Shown in pieces: positions 48,269-57,867 of a DNA stretch of 64,000 bases. Position 1 is the first letter of the stretch, and every line of letters begins with the position of its first letter. The DNA comes from Bacteroidota bacterium (lineage in GTDB: Bacteria; Bacteroidota; Ignavibacteria; Ignavibacteriales; Melioribacteraceae): assembly GCA_018818165.1 (NCBI GenBank), contig JAHISP010000039.1, forward strand, positions 1 to 64,000. The letters are read 5' to 3'. The position numbers were made by a program, and so were the translations under genes. A model generated the notes under the pieces. The model was given only the letters and a program-made list of their open reading frames with translations. It was not told the DNA's origin and did no database searches.

Positions 48269-50989
48269 ATGGCAAGTTCAAAACATGTATATTTCTTCGG
48301 GGGTAGTAAAACCGATGGTAAAGCAGAAATGAAAAATCTTCTTGGTGGTAAAGGTGCAAACCTTGCTGAGATGAGTTTAATTGGCGTTCCCGTTCCAGCT
48401 GGTTTTACAATTACAACTGAAGTATGTACTATATACAATCAAGAAGGAAAAGAAAAAGCTATTGAACTTATTAAACCAGAAGTTGAAGAAGCTGTGAAAA
48501 ATCTTGAAGAAATCATGGATGCAAAATTCGGTGATTTAGATAATCCTTTATTAGTTTCTGTTCGTTCCGGAGCAAGAGTATCTATGCCTGGTATGATGGA
48601 CACTGTATTAAATCTGGGCTTAAATGATGTTGCAGTTGAAGGGATTGCAAAAAAATCTGGAAATGACCGATTTGCATGGGATTCTTACCGCCGTTTTGTG
48701 CAAATGTATGGTGATGTTGTACTTGGTATGAAACCAGAAAGCAAAGAGGATATTGATCCTTTTGAAGCTATTCTTGATGAAGTTAAGGAAGCAAAAGGGG
48801 TTGAAGTTGATAATGATTTAACAACCGAAGACTTAAAAGAATTAGTATCTAAATTTAAAATTGCTGTAAAAAAGCAAACAGGTAGAGATTTTCCAGATAA
48901 TCCTTGGGAACAACTTTGGGGCGCAGTTATGGCAGTTTTTGATAGCTGGATGACTGATAGAGCAATTTACTATCGTAAAATGAACAAAATTCCATCTGAG
49001 TGGGGAACAGCTGTTAACGTACAAGCAATGGTATATGGAAATATGGGCTCTAACTCTGGCACTGGTGTTGCTTTTACACGTGATGCAGGAACTGGTGAAG
49101 ATATTTTTAATGGTGAATATTTAATTGACGCACAAGGCGAAGATGTTGTTGCTGGTGTTAGAACTCCTCAACAAATTACTCTTGAAGGCTCAAAACGTTG
49201 GGCCGAATTAGCAGGTGTTTCTGAAGATGAAAGAGCAAAAAACTTTCCTTCTCTCGAAGAAGTAATGCCAAATGTATATAAACAATTAGATGAAATTCAA
49301 ACAAAACTTGAAGCTCATTACAAAGATATGCAAGATCTAGAATTTACAATTCAAGATGGAAAACTTTGGTTGCTACAAACTAGAAATGGAAAACGCACTG
49401 GTGCTGCTATGGTGCGTATTGCCGTGGAAATGTTAGCAAATGGTGAAATTTCTGAAAGTGATGCTTTGATGAGAGTTGAACCAAATAAACTTGATGAACT
49501 TCTACATCCTGTATTTGATAAAGATGCAATGAAATCAGCAAAAGTTTTAACAAAAGGCTTACCTGCATCACCTGGCGCTGCTACTGGACAATTAGTTTTC
49601 TTTGCTGATGAAGCAGCTAAATATTCTAATGCTATTTTAGCTCGTACTGAAACTTCTCCAGAAGATTTAGAAGGCATGAACATTGCTAATGGTATTTTAA
49701 CTGCACGCGGTGGAATGACTTCGCACGCTGCTGTTGTTGCTCGTGGAATGGGTAAATGCTGTGTTTCTGGTGCTGGTGAAATTAAAATTGATTACAAAAC
49801 TAGAATACTAACTATTAAGGGTGAAAATTTTAATGAAGGTGATTGGGTTTCACTAAATGGTTCAACTGGTGAAGTTTATGAAGGTAAAATAGCAACTATT
49901 GACCCTGAGTTAAGTGGTGATTTTGGAAAGTTGATGGAACTTACCAATCAATTTACTGATATGTATGTTCGCACTAACGCCGATACTCCACACGATAGTG
50001 AAGTTGCTCGCAATTTTGGTGCAAAAGGTATTGGTCTTTGCAGAACAGAACATATGTTTTTTGAAGGTGAAAAAATTGTTGCAATGCGCGAAATGATTCT
50101 TGCAGAAGATGAAACTGGTCGTAGAGCCGCATTGGATAGATTACTTCCTATTCAGAGAAAAGACTTTGAAGGAATATTTGAAGCAATGCACGATCTTCCT
50201 GTAACAGTTCGTCTATTAGATCCTCCATTACATGAATTTGTTCCTCATGACGAAAAAGGTCAACAAGAAATGGCTGATGTAATGGGCGTTTCCGTTAAAC
50301 AAATTAAACAAAAAATTGAAGATTTATCTGAATTTAACCCAATGCTTGGGCACAGAGGTTGCCGTCTTGGAAATACTTATCCAGAAATAACTGAAATGCA
50401 AACTCGTGCAATTATTGAAGCTGCTCTTAACCTTAAATTAAAAGGTATTACAGCAATTCCAGAAATTATGATTCCGCTTACTGGAACACTTGCAGAAATG
50501 AAAATGCAAGAAACTATTGTTCGTGATACAATTGCAAAAATCTTTAGTGAGAGAAACGAATCAATTAATCATTTGGTTGGAACAATGATTGAAATTCCAC
50601 GTGCTGCTCTAACAGCAGATGAAATTGCAAAAAGTGCGGAGTTCTTTTCATTTGGAACAAACGATTTAACTCAAATGACATTTGGCTATTCTAGAGATGA
50701 TGCAGGCAAATTCCTTCCAATCTATATTGAAAAAGGTATTCTTAAAAATGACCCATTTGAAGTTCTAGATCAAGAAGGTGTTGGTCAATTAGTTGAAATG
50801 GCATGTAAGAAAGGTAAAGAAACACGTCCTAATATCAAACTTGGTATTTGTGGCGAACATGGTGGAGAACCTTCTTCAATTGATTTCTGCCATAGAACAG
50901 GGTTAGACTATGTTAGTTGTTCACCATTTAGAGTACCAATTGCTCGTTTGGCAGCAGCGCAATCAGCAATCCGAAATCCAAGAAAATAA
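48269..50989 (+). CDS. ppdK: Pyruvate, phosphate dikinase
   Basis: A 906-residue enzyme interconverting pyruvate and phosphoenolpyruvate with ATP and phosphate. An ATP-grasp N-domain (GGKGANLAEMSLIGVPVPAG; SVRSGARVSMPGMMDT) is followed by the swivelling His domain with GGMTSHAAVVARGMGKCC. The PEP-binding barrel shows IGLCRTEHMFF, GTNDLTQMTFG and LGICGEHGGEPSS with the catalytic Cys. I place the start at ATG 48269, 8 bases after GGAGG (48256-48260); the TTG at 48254 overlaps that site. It is likely used in gluconeogenesis or PPi-linked glycolysis. A terminator follows. Confidence 0.97.
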   Translation: MASSKHVYFFGGSKTDGKAEMKNLLGGKGANLAEMSLIGVPVPAGFTITTEVCTIYNQEGKEKAIELIKPEVEEAVKNLEEIMDAKFGDLDNPLLVSVRSGARVSMPGMMDTVLNLGLNDVAVEGIAKKSGNDRFAWDSYRRFVQMYGDVVLGMKPESKEDIDPFEAILDEVKEAKGVEVDNDLTTEDLKELVSKFKIAVKKQTGRDFPDNPWEQLWGAVMAVFDSWMTDRAIYYRKMNKIPSEWGTAVNVQAMVYGNMGSNSGTGVAFTRDAGTGEDIFNGEYLIDAQGEDVVAGVRTPQQITLEGSKRWAELAGVSEDERAKNFPSLEEVMPNVYKQLDEIQTKLEAHYKDMQDLEFTIQDGKLWLLQTRNGKRTGAAMVRIAVEMLANGEISESDALMRVEPNKLDELLHPVFDKDAMKSAKVLTKGLPASPGAATGQLVFFADEAAKYSNAILARTETSPEDLEGMNIANGILTARGGMTSHAAVVARGMGKCCVSGAGEIKIDYKTRILTIKGENFNEGDWVSLNGSTGEVYEGKIATIDPELSGDFGKLMELTNQFTDMYVRTNADTPHDSEVARNFGAKGIGLCRTEHMFFEGEKIVAMREMILAEDETGRRAALDRLLPIQRKDFEGIFEAMHDLPVTVRLLDPPLHEFVPHDEKGQQEMADVMGVSVKQIKQKIEDLSEFNPMLGHRGCRLGNTYPEITEMQTRAIIEAALNLKLKGITAIPEIMIPLTGTLAEMKMQETIVRDTIAKIFSERNESINHLVGTMIEIPRAALTADEIAKSAEFFSFGTNDLTQMTFGYSRDDAGKFLPIYIEKGILKNDPFEVLDQEGVGQLVEMACKKGKETRPNIKLGICGEHGGEPSSIDFCHRTGLDYVSCSPFRVPIARLAAAQSAIRNPRK

Positions 50990-50996
50990 ATTATTT

Positions 50997-51030
50997 TGCG
51001 ACTGAGTAATTCAGTCGCATATTTTATTTT
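50997..51030 (+). terminator. Rho-independent terminator after ppdK
   Basis: TGCGACTGA (50997-51005) pairs with TCAGTCGCA (51011-51019), followed by a T-rich tail. Confidence 0.85.
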
Positions 51031-51065
51031 TAATTTAAATATAAAATTGAATAATTGAGGTAAAA

Positions 51066-52103
51066 ATGAAACTCACTGATTTTAAATACACACTACCCGG
51101 AACGGCTATTGCGAAACATCCTGTGAGTCCAAGAGATAGTTCTAAACTGATGGTTCTTAATAGAGCCGATCAAAGTATTGAAACAAAACAATTCTCTGAT
51201 GTTATTGATTATATGTCAAGAGGTGATGTTCTTGTTGTTAACGAAACAAAAGTTATGCAGGCAAGACTATTTGGAAAGAAAGAAAGAACAAATGCAATTA
51301 TTGAGGTTTTTGTTTTAAGAGAATTAAATAAAAAAGAAAATATTTGGGATGTAATTGTTGATCCCGCTAGAAAAGTAAGAATTGGTAACAGAATTTATTT
51401 TAACGATAAACTGTGGTGCGAAGTTATTGATAATACTACATCTCGTGGAAGAACTGTACGTTTTAACGATGATTCTGGTGATATCTTTAAAGCTATTGAA
51501 AAGTTGGGTTCTACTCCTCTACCCCCTTATATTAAAAGAGAATCTGTAAAAGAAGATCGCGAAGATTATCAAACCGTATTTGCTCGTGAAGATGGTTCGG
51601 TTGCTGCGCCAACAGCGGCTTTGCATTTCACTCCAGAATTGGTAAAATTAATAAAGAAAAAAGGAATTAAAATTGCAACTGTAATTCTTCATATTGGACT
51701 TGGTACGTTTAGATATGTTGAAGTTGAAGATTTAACCAAACACAGAATGGATTCTGAATATTTTGAAGTGCCTGAAAAATCATGTGATATTATTAACGAA
51801 GCAAAAAGTGCTAAGAAAAAAATATTTGTTGTTGGAACCAGTGCAACACGTGCTTTAGAAACCAGCATTACTGCTGATGGTCTTGTAAAACCAGACTTTG
51901 GTTGGACAGATAAATTTATTTTTCCAGAATATGATTTCAAAATTGTGGACAAACTAATTACAAATTTTCATCAACCTGAATCTACACTTCTTATGCTCAC
52001 AGCCGCTTTTGCTGGATATGACTTAATGATGAAGGGTTATAAAAAAGCTCTTAAAGAGAAGTATCGTTTTTTAAGTTACGGCGATGCAATGTTGATATTG
52101 TAA
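51066..52103 (+). CDS. queA: S-adenosylmethionine:tRNA ribosyltransferase-isomerase
   Basis: A 345-residue enzyme that adds the epoxycyclopentane ring to preQ1-modified tRNA in queuosine synthesis. Signatures are PRDSSKLMVLNR, GDVLVVNETKVMQARLFGKK, STPLPPYIKRESVKEDREDY, ALHFTPELVKLIKKKGIK, HIGLGTFRYVEVE and NFHQPESTLLMLTAAFAGYD. It has a GAGG site 8 bases before the ATG. The length is normal. It is 5 bp ahead of ispD, probably in one operon through gpsA. Confidence 0.97.
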   Translation: MKLTDFKYTLPGTAIAKHPVSPRDSSKLMVLNRADQSIETKQFSDVIDYMSRGDVLVVNETKVMQARLFGKKERTNAIIEVFVLRELNKKENIWDVIVDPARKVRIGNRIYFNDKLWCEVIDNTTSRGRTVRFNDDSGDIFKAIEKLGSTPLPPYIKRESVKEDREDYQTVFAREDGSVAAPTAALHFTPELVKLIKKKGIKIATVILHIGLGTFRYVEVEDLTKHRMDSEYFEVPEKSCDIINEAKSAKKKIFVVGTSATRALETSITADGLVKPDFGWTDKFIFPEYDFKIVDKLITNFHQPESTLLMLTAAFAGYDLMMKGYKKALKEKYRFLSYGDAMLIL

Positions 52104-52108
52104 TTATT

Positions 52109-52789
52109 ATGACTACTTATGCAATAATCCCATCCGGTGGTATAGGAAAAAGAATAACCAGCTCTTTACCCAAACAATATGTAAAAATTAAGGGTAAAGA
52201 GCTTATTGCATATACTTTAGAAATATTTCAAAAATCAGATTTAATTGATAAAATAATTATAGCCGCACAACCTCAATACTTTTCGCTATTGGAAAAAATA
52301 AAAGAAAAATTTAACATCTCTAAACTCTCTAAAATTGTTGAAGGAGGTGTTGAAAGACAAGCTTCTGTTTACAACGCTCTATTAGCTACAAATGCAAAAG
52401 ACGATGACATTATTGTTGTTCACGATGCCGCACGTCCATTGCTTTCCCAAAATATTTTGAATAGAGCTTTAATTGAAGCAAAATCTTTCGATAATATTAT
52501 TGTAGCAATTAAAGCAACTGATACTTTAGTTTCCGGAGATACTTTTGTACAAGATTATCTCAATCGTAATTCAACTTATCTTGTGCAAACTCCACAGATA
52601 TCTAGATATAGAATTTTAACTGATGCGATGGAATCTGCAAATAAAATGAATTTTTTGGGAACTGATGAATCTATTTTGCTTTATAAAGCATCACATAAAA
52701 TAAAAATTGTCGAAGGATCATCTAAAAATTTTAAGATTACTACCGATGAAGACCTTGACCTTTTCAAAATTATTTGTGATATTAAGTAA
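52109..52789 (+). CDS. ispD: 2-C-methyl-D-erythritol 4-phosphate cytidylyltransferase
   Basis: A 226-residue enzyme of the MEP isoprenoid pathway that makes CDP-methylerythritol. The nucleotide-binding loop is IIPSGGIGKRITSSLPKQY; most homologues have AAGxGxRM there, so the loop is slightly divergent. VHDAARPLLS, KATDTLV and TPQISRYRIL are conserved. TDESILLYKA and VEGSSKNFKITTDEDL follow as in the family. No ispF is fused or adjacent. Confidence 0.95.
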   Translation: MTTYAIIPSGGIGKRITSSLPKQYVKIKGKELIAYTLEIFQKSDLIDKIIIAAQPQYFSLLEKIKEKFNISKLSKIVEGGVERQASVYNALLATNAKDDDIIVVHDAARPLLSQNILNRALIEAKSFDNIIVAIKATDTLVSGDTFVQDYLNRNSTYLVQTPQISRYRILTDAMESANKMNFLGTDESILLYKASHKIKIVEGSSKNFKITTDEDLDLFKIICDIK

Positions 52790-52845
52790 CTTTGATTGAG
52801 TAATTGTTAAATAATTGATACTCTAAACAATCCAAAAAGGAAGTT

Positions 52846-53511
52846 ATGTTAAATTTAATAGTAATAGTCATTTTGTCATATTTAGTTGGCTCAATTCCAA
52901 CAAGTATAATTGTTAGTAAATTGGTTAAAGGCATAGATATTCGTAACCATGGCAGTGGAAATGCAGGTGGTTCAAATGTTTTTAGAATCCTTGGATGGAA
53001 ATATGGATTAGCAGTAATTTTTCTTGATGCTTTAAAAGGTATGATTGCTGTGCTCTTGGTTTCTCGTTTATACTTTGGAAGCTTTCCATTCCCGAATGCT
53101 ACACCTTTTGATGATTTTACTTTAGTTCAAATTATTGCTGGAATATTTGCTGTTCTTGGTCATATATGGACAATATTTGCAGGCTTTAAAGGTGGTAAAG
53201 GAATTGCAACTGGGTTGGGTTTTTTAGTTTCGGTTGTTACAATTGATATGTTATTGGGTTTAGTGGTTTTTACTATTGTTGTTGGGGTATCAAAATATAT
53301 TTCTCTTGGTTCATTATCAGCAGCTATTTCAGTTCCACTAATTATGATAATACGAGAAAATATTTTTGGTGTTGATATAATTGGTTACCATACTATTCTT
53401 CCATTTACAATTTTTCTGGCTTTTTTAGTTATGTACACACACAAAGCAAATCTTGAACGTATTTTTAGTGGAAATGAAAGTAAAATATCTCTATCAAAAA
53501 AGAAGAAATAA
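52846..53511 (+). CDS. plsY: Acyl-phosphate:glycerol-3-phosphate acyltransferase
   Basis: A 221-residue inner-membrane protein with about five or six helices that acylates glycerol-3-phosphate at position 1. The three family motifs are seen: GSIPTSIIVSKL, GSGNAGGSNVFR and FAGFKGGKGIATGLG. The C-terminus is basic (SLSKKKK). AAGGAAG precedes the ATG. It lies 6 bp before gpsA, which makes its substrate, a sensible pairing. Confidence 0.97.
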   Translation: MLNLIVIVILSYLVGSIPTSIIVSKLVKGIDIRNHGSGNAGGSNVFRILGWKYGLAVIFLDALKGMIAVLLVSRLYFGSFPFPNATPFDDFTLVQIIAGIFAVLGHIWTIFAGFKGGKGIATGLGFLVSVVTIDMLLGLVVFTIVVGVSKYISLGSLSAAISVPLIMIIRENIFGVDIIGYHTILPFTIFLAFLVMYTHKANLERIFSGNESKISLSKKKK

Positions 53512-53517
53512 TTGAAT

Positions 53518-54525
53518 ATGAAAGTAACTGTTTTAGGTGCTGGTAGTTGGGGCACAGCACTAGCAATAATACTCGCAAATAATGGACATGACGTTATTCT
53601 TTGGGAATATAATAAGCAGTATGTGAAAGAATTAAAAAAGCATTCTGAAAACAAAATTTTTCTTCCTGGAATTAAAATCCCCCAAGAGATTGAAATAACA
53701 AATTCATTAGAAGAAGCATCTCTCAATAGACATCTAATTGTAATTGCAATACCAACGCAATTTATTAGAAGTGTTTTAGCACAAATGAAAAATTTTTCTT
53801 TTAAGAATACAACTTTTGTTAGTGTATCTAAAGGAATTGAAACAGAAACACTACTTACTGTAAATCATATAATTAGCGAAGTTCTAAATATTAGTGATGA
53901 TTTAATAGGCGTTCTTTCGGGGCCAAGCCACGCAGAAGAAGTAAGTCGTAAAATTCCAACCGCGGTAGTTGCTGCTTCCACAAATATTGAAACTGCTGAG
54001 GAAATTCAATCCGCTTTTGCAAATTCTTATTTTAGAGTTTATTCGTCAACTGACATCATTGGCGTTGAGCTTGGCGGTGCTTTAAAGAATGTTATTGCAG
54101 TTGGGGCTGGAATAATTGATGGAGCTAAATTTGGAGATAATACCAAAGCAGCTATTATGACAAGAGGAATTGCTGAAATTTCCAGACTTGGAATTGAACT
54201 TGGAGCTAGACCACAAACTTTTTCTGGACTTTCTGGGATGGGCGATTTAATTGTAACATGTATGAGTCGCCATAGTAGAAATAGATATGTTGGTGAACAA
54301 ATTGGAATGGGCAAAAAACTTCCAGAAGTTTTGAAGTCGATGCAAATGGTAGCCGAAGGTGTTGAAACTTGTAAATCTGTACATCAACTAGCAGCAAAGC
54401 ACCATATTGATGTACCAATTGCTAATGCAGTGTATAATATTCTTTTTAACGAGAAAGATCCCATTAAAGTAACTTACGATCTCATGTCGCGTGGAATGAA
54501 ATCCGAATTGGAATATAATTATTAA
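53518..54525 (+). CDS. gpsA: Glycerol-3-phosphate dehydrogenase (NAD(P)+)
   Basis: A 335-residue cytoplasmic enzyme making sn-glycerol-3-phosphate from dihydroxyacetone phosphate. The NAD loop is VLGAGSWGTALAIILANNG, followed by VSVSKGIE, LSGPSHAEEVSR, the catalytic Lys region GALKNVIAVGAGIIDG and GLSGMGDLIVTCMSRHSRN. I use the ATG at 53518 (MKVTVLGAG) rather than the TTG two codons earlier, as homologues begin there. The dispersed repeat with its hairpin follows and probably ends the transcript. Confidence 0.97.
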   Translation: MKVTVLGAGSWGTALAIILANNGHDVILWEYNKQYVKELKKHSENKIFLPGIKIPQEIEITNSLEEASLNRHLIVIAIPTQFIRSVLAQMKNFSFKNTTFVSVSKGIETETLLTVNHIISEVLNISDDLIGVLSGPSHAEEVSRKIPTAVVAASTNIETAEEIQSAFANSYFRVYSSTDIIGVELGGALKNVIAVGAGIIDGAKFGDNTKAAIMTRGIAEISRLGIELGARPQTFSGLSGMGDLIVTCMSRHSRNRYVGEQIGMGKKLPEVLKSMQMVAEGVETCKSVHQLAAKHHIDVPIANAVYNILFNEKDPIKVTYDLMSRGMKSELEYNY

Positions 54526-54545
54526 GAATATTTTTTTTGGTAAAT

Positions 54546-54838
54546 AAATAAACCACGATGGACTGCAAGTTCATAGTTCTGGTTATGAATAAAATTCGTT
54601 TTAAAAGACCAAATAACAAACCGTAAAAGCCAAATAATATCCAAATTTCAATTTCTAATATCCAAACTTTGCGGTTTAAAAAGCCCAACTTTTTTGAAAA
54701 GTTGGGCTTTTTTTTTAATTCGTTTTGCTATTTGTTTGAAATTTATCTTTTGACGTTTGATTTTTACTATGACATTTTTAGAAGATAACGCGAGTTGCAA
54801 TTAAGTGCATTGTTTTAACTCCTGCTGGGACCAATAAA
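54546..54838. repeat. Dispersed 300-bp intergenic repeat, copy 2
   Basis: Homologous to 38031-38371 in the same orientation and, like it, placed directly after a plus-strand gene. See copy 1 for the shared blocks. It is non-coding. Confidence 0.75.
54680..54717 (+). terminator. Terminator hairpin inside the dispersed repeat, after gpsA
   Basis: AAAGCCCAACTT pairs with AAGTTGGGCTTT, followed by a run of T. It is strong on the plus strand. Confidence 0.85.
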
Positions 54839-54939
54839 AATAATAATCCATTTTAATTCTAACCACAAAATTAAATTTGTAAGACTTTTAAATTTCCACT
54901 TCACTATATTATGACCTAGAAATCATGATATAATAGAAA

Positions 54940-57117
54940 ATGTCAATTACATTAAATAGTCAAATTCAGTATTTAAAATCTATTGGGCCAAAGAGAGCAG
55001 AAATTCTATCCTCAATAGGCATACAAACAGTCCATAATTTATTATATTACTTCCCCTCTCGCTATCTTGATAGAACTACAATATTAAACTCATCAAAAAC
55101 TTTTAAACTTGTTGCTAGTGGTTATAATAGCGATATAACAATTATTGGAAAGGTTGTAGAATCGGAAGAAATTAGATACGGTAAAACAAACATCTATAAA
55201 GTTTCCTTTAAAGATGATAAAGGATTTTTTGAATGCGTTTGGTTCAAAGGCATTAAGTATTTTCGTAATAGATTTAAAGAAGGCGATTATTATGCTATTT
55301 CAGCCAAGCCGGTAATAACCAAATATGGACATCTACAATTTGCCCATCCAGATTTTGACAAACTTGCATCTGAAGAATCACTTGACTTTTTGAATACTGG
55401 AAAGATTATCCCTTTTTACAAAATTTCCGCACAACTAAAAAATATTAATCTAGGTGATTTAAGCTTACGTCGGCTAATTTCAAGTGCTGTTGAACAATGT
55501 ATTGATGATATTTCTGAAACACTTCCACAAGAAATTATTTCTGCAAACAATTTGCTTAATCTGAAAAGCACAATTATAAACAAACACTTTCCAGAAAGTT
55601 CGGGAATATTAGATAGAGCAAATTATAGATTAAAGTTTGAGGAATTCTTTTATATTGAGTCATTAATTGCTCTTAAAAAGAAAACCAATAAAACTCGTAA
55701 GAATGGAATTAGCTTTAAATTGGATATTCCATTAGTTAAACAATTTCTTAATTCTCTAGAGTTTGAACTTACAAATGCTCAGCTTAAAACTCTTCACGAT
55801 ATAAGATTGGATATGGAAAACAAGGTACCAATGAACAGACTAATTCAAGGAGATGTTGGAAGTGGTAAGACTATTGTAGCTTTAATTGCATTATTAATTG
55901 CTGTTTCAAACAATAAACAAGCAGCTTTTATGGCACCAACCGAAATTTTAGCCATTCAGCATTTCCATAATTTGCAAGCAATGTTAACAGATTTTCCTAT
56001 AACTGTTCAGCTGCTAATTGGTGGACAAAAGTTAAAAGAGAAAAATTTAGTTTATGACAAAATGAAATCAGGATTTCCAGCAATTTATGTGGGAACACAT
56101 GCATTGATTGAGGAAAAAGCAAATTTTAGTAATCTTGGTTTGGTAATAATTGATGAACAGCATCGCTTTGGGGTAGCTCAGCGCTCTAAATTGATAACAA
56201 AGTCATTATCCCCAGATGTACTTGTCATGACGGCAACACCTATACCAAGAACTTTAACAATGACAGTATATGGAGATTTGGATGTTTCAATAATTGACGA
56301 AATGCCCAAAAATCGCATTCCTATTAAAACATTTTTAAGGAGTGATAAAAATTTAGATAAAATATATAAATTTATAATTGAAAGTGTTAAAAAGGGTCAG
56401 CAAGCATTTATTGTTTATCCACTTGTTGAAGATTCTGATAAATTAGATTTAAAAGCCGCTGAATCCTATTTTGAAGAATTAAATAGCTCTATTTTTAGAG
56501 ACTACAACGTTGGCTTAATTCATGGAAAAATGAAGTGGGATGAAAAAAAAGAGGTCATGGATAAATTTGCAAAAAAGGAATTTGATATTCTATTTTCAAC
56601 CACAGTAATAGAAGTTGGAATAGACATTCCTAATGCAAATATAATGGTTATTAATGATGCCCACAGGTTTGGACTTTCGCAATTACACCAACTTCGTGGA
56701 AGAATTGGACGCGGTGCTGAGCAGGGATTTTGCATTTTAGTTACTTCTGATGAATTAAGCAAAAGGCAATTTGATGCAACATTTAATTTTGACTATTTAT
56801 CCGATGCACAAATACAAAAGAATAAAACTATTATAAGACTAAATGCTTTGGTGGCGCATAAAAGTGGATTTAGACTTGCTGAAATTGATATGAAACTTCG
56901 TGGACCTGGTGATATTTATGGACTAAAACAGAGTGGCTTACCTGATTTCAAATATGCAAATTTGGTTGAAGATCAAGATATTTTATTTAAAGCCAAAAAT
57001 ACAGCTTTTGAACTAATCGAAGATGACCATAATTTAATAAAAGAGGATAATAACGTAATTAAAGAAAATTTAAAAAAATTTTACAAAGACAATCTACATT
57101 TTTCAAATATTGCTTAA
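54940..57117 (+). CDS. recG: ATP-dependent DNA helicase RecG
   Basis: A 725-residue helicase that reverses stalled forks and branch-migrates junctions. The wedge/OB domain (about 50-160, with VESEEIRYGKTNIYKVSFKD) precedes helicase motifs. These are Walker A GDVGSGKTIVALIALL, GTHALIEEKANFSNLG, the DEQH box in IIDEQHRFGVAQR, MTATPIPRTL, VEVGIDIPNANIMVI-type motif V and QLRGRIGRGAEQGFC. It closes with FRLAEIDMKLRGPGDIYG, typical of RecG. Its 3' end is 3 bp from the convergent truA stop. Confidence 0.97.
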   Translation: MSITLNSQIQYLKSIGPKRAEILSSIGIQTVHNLLYYFPSRYLDRTTILNSSKTFKLVASGYNSDITIIGKVVESEEIRYGKTNIYKVSFKDDKGFFECVWFKGIKYFRNRFKEGDYYAISAKPVITKYGHLQFAHPDFDKLASEESLDFLNTGKIIPFYKISAQLKNINLGDLSLRRLISSAVEQCIDDISETLPQEIISANNLLNLKSTIINKHFPESSGILDRANYRLKFEEFFYIESLIALKKKTNKTRKNGISFKLDIPLVKQFLNSLEFELTNAQLKTLHDIRLDMENKVPMNRLIQGDVGSGKTIVALIALLIAVSNNKQAAFMAPTEILAIQHFHNLQAMLTDFPITVQLLIGGQKLKEKNLVYDKMKSGFPAIYVGTHALIEEKANFSNLGLVIIDEQHRFGVAQRSKLITKSLSPDVLVMTATPIPRTLTMTVYGDLDVSIIDEMPKNRIPIKTFLRSDKNLDKIYKFIIESVKKGQQAFIVYPLVEDSDKLDLKAAESYFEELNSSIFRDYNVGLIHGKMKWDEKKEVMDKFAKKEFDILFSTTVIEVGIDIPNANIMVINDAHRFGLSQLHQLRGRIGRGAEQGFCILVTSDELSKRQFDATFNFDYLSDAQIQKNKTIIRLNALVAHKSGFRLAEIDMKLRGPGDIYGLKQSGLPDFKYANLVEDQDILFKAKNTAFELIEDDHNLIKEDNNVIKENLKKFYKDNLHFSNIA

Positions 57118-57120
57118 ATT

Positions 57121-57855
57121 TTAATACTTAACATTCAGCAAAAACAATCCTTTTGAAATAACTGCCCTTCCAGCACTCTCTCTTGATTTTTGGTTTATAA
57201 TATTAATAATCTCTTCATTAATTAAATTTTTCTCTGCAATTTGCAAAACTGTTCCTGTAATTGTTCTTACCATCCCGTGAAGAAAGCGATTAGCATCAAT
57301 CCTAAATAATATAAAATTCTTTACTTTCTTCCATTTTGCTAAAGAAATGTTACAGACCATATTTTCAGTATCAGTTTTTTTCCTTGAGAACGATGTAAAG
57401 TCATATTCACCAATAAGTAGATTGCTAATTTCATTTAACTTAGCAATATCCAAATTAAACACTGGTTGGTAATGGTAGGAATAATCATTATAAAAAGGTG
57501 ATTTTTCATCGGTAAAAAGGTAAAGATAACTTCTCTTTGAGGCATCAAAGCGTGAGTGAAATTCCAAAGGAACTTCAGAGATTTCTGTAATAGCAATATC
57601 CTCTGGAAGAATTGAATTTAATGAGTACATAAATTTGAATAAATTCAAATCATTATCAATCTGAAAATTTGCAATTTGCCCAAGTGCGTGTACTCCAGCA
57701 TCTGTGCGACCAGAACCAATTAAATTAACCTTAATTCCAGTAATAGTCTCAATTTTGCTTACTATTTCGCCTTGAACAGTTTTAACATTTGGTTGAATTT
57801 GCCAACCAGAATAGTTCTTCCCAGAATATTGAATTTTTAAACAATAGTTTCTCAT
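57121..57855 (-). CDS. truA: tRNA pseudouridine(38-40) synthase
   Basis: A 244-residue enzyme. The catalytic Asp is in GSGRTDAGVHALGQIANF (about 47-64); the start YCLKIQYSGKNYSGWQIQ is typical, as are DFTSFSRKKTD and FLHGMVRTITGTVLQIA. The length is normal. It is last in a minus-strand operon after mtaB and an envelope protein gene, with gaps of 12-18 bp. Confidence 0.97.
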   Translation of the reverse strand: MRNYCLKIQYSGKNYSGWQIQPNVKTVQGEIVSKIETITGIKVNLIGSGRTDAGVHALGQIANFQIDNDLNLFKFMYSLNSILPEDIAITEISEVPLEFHSRFDASKRSYLYLFTDEKSPFYNDYSYHYQPVFNLDIAKLNEISNLLIGEYDFTSFSRKKTDTENMVCNISLAKWKKVKNFILFRIDANRFLHGMVRTITGTVLQIAEKNLINEEIINIINQKSRESAGRAVISKGLFLLNVKY

Positions 57856-57867
57856 CGAAATAATTGA

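Larger units (their letters stand above)
54526..54939. other. Intergenic region between gpsA and recG
   Basis: Mostly filled by the second copy of the dispersed repeat (54546-54838). The last 100 bases are AT-rich and should hold the recG promoter, which I could not assign. Confidence 0.6.
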
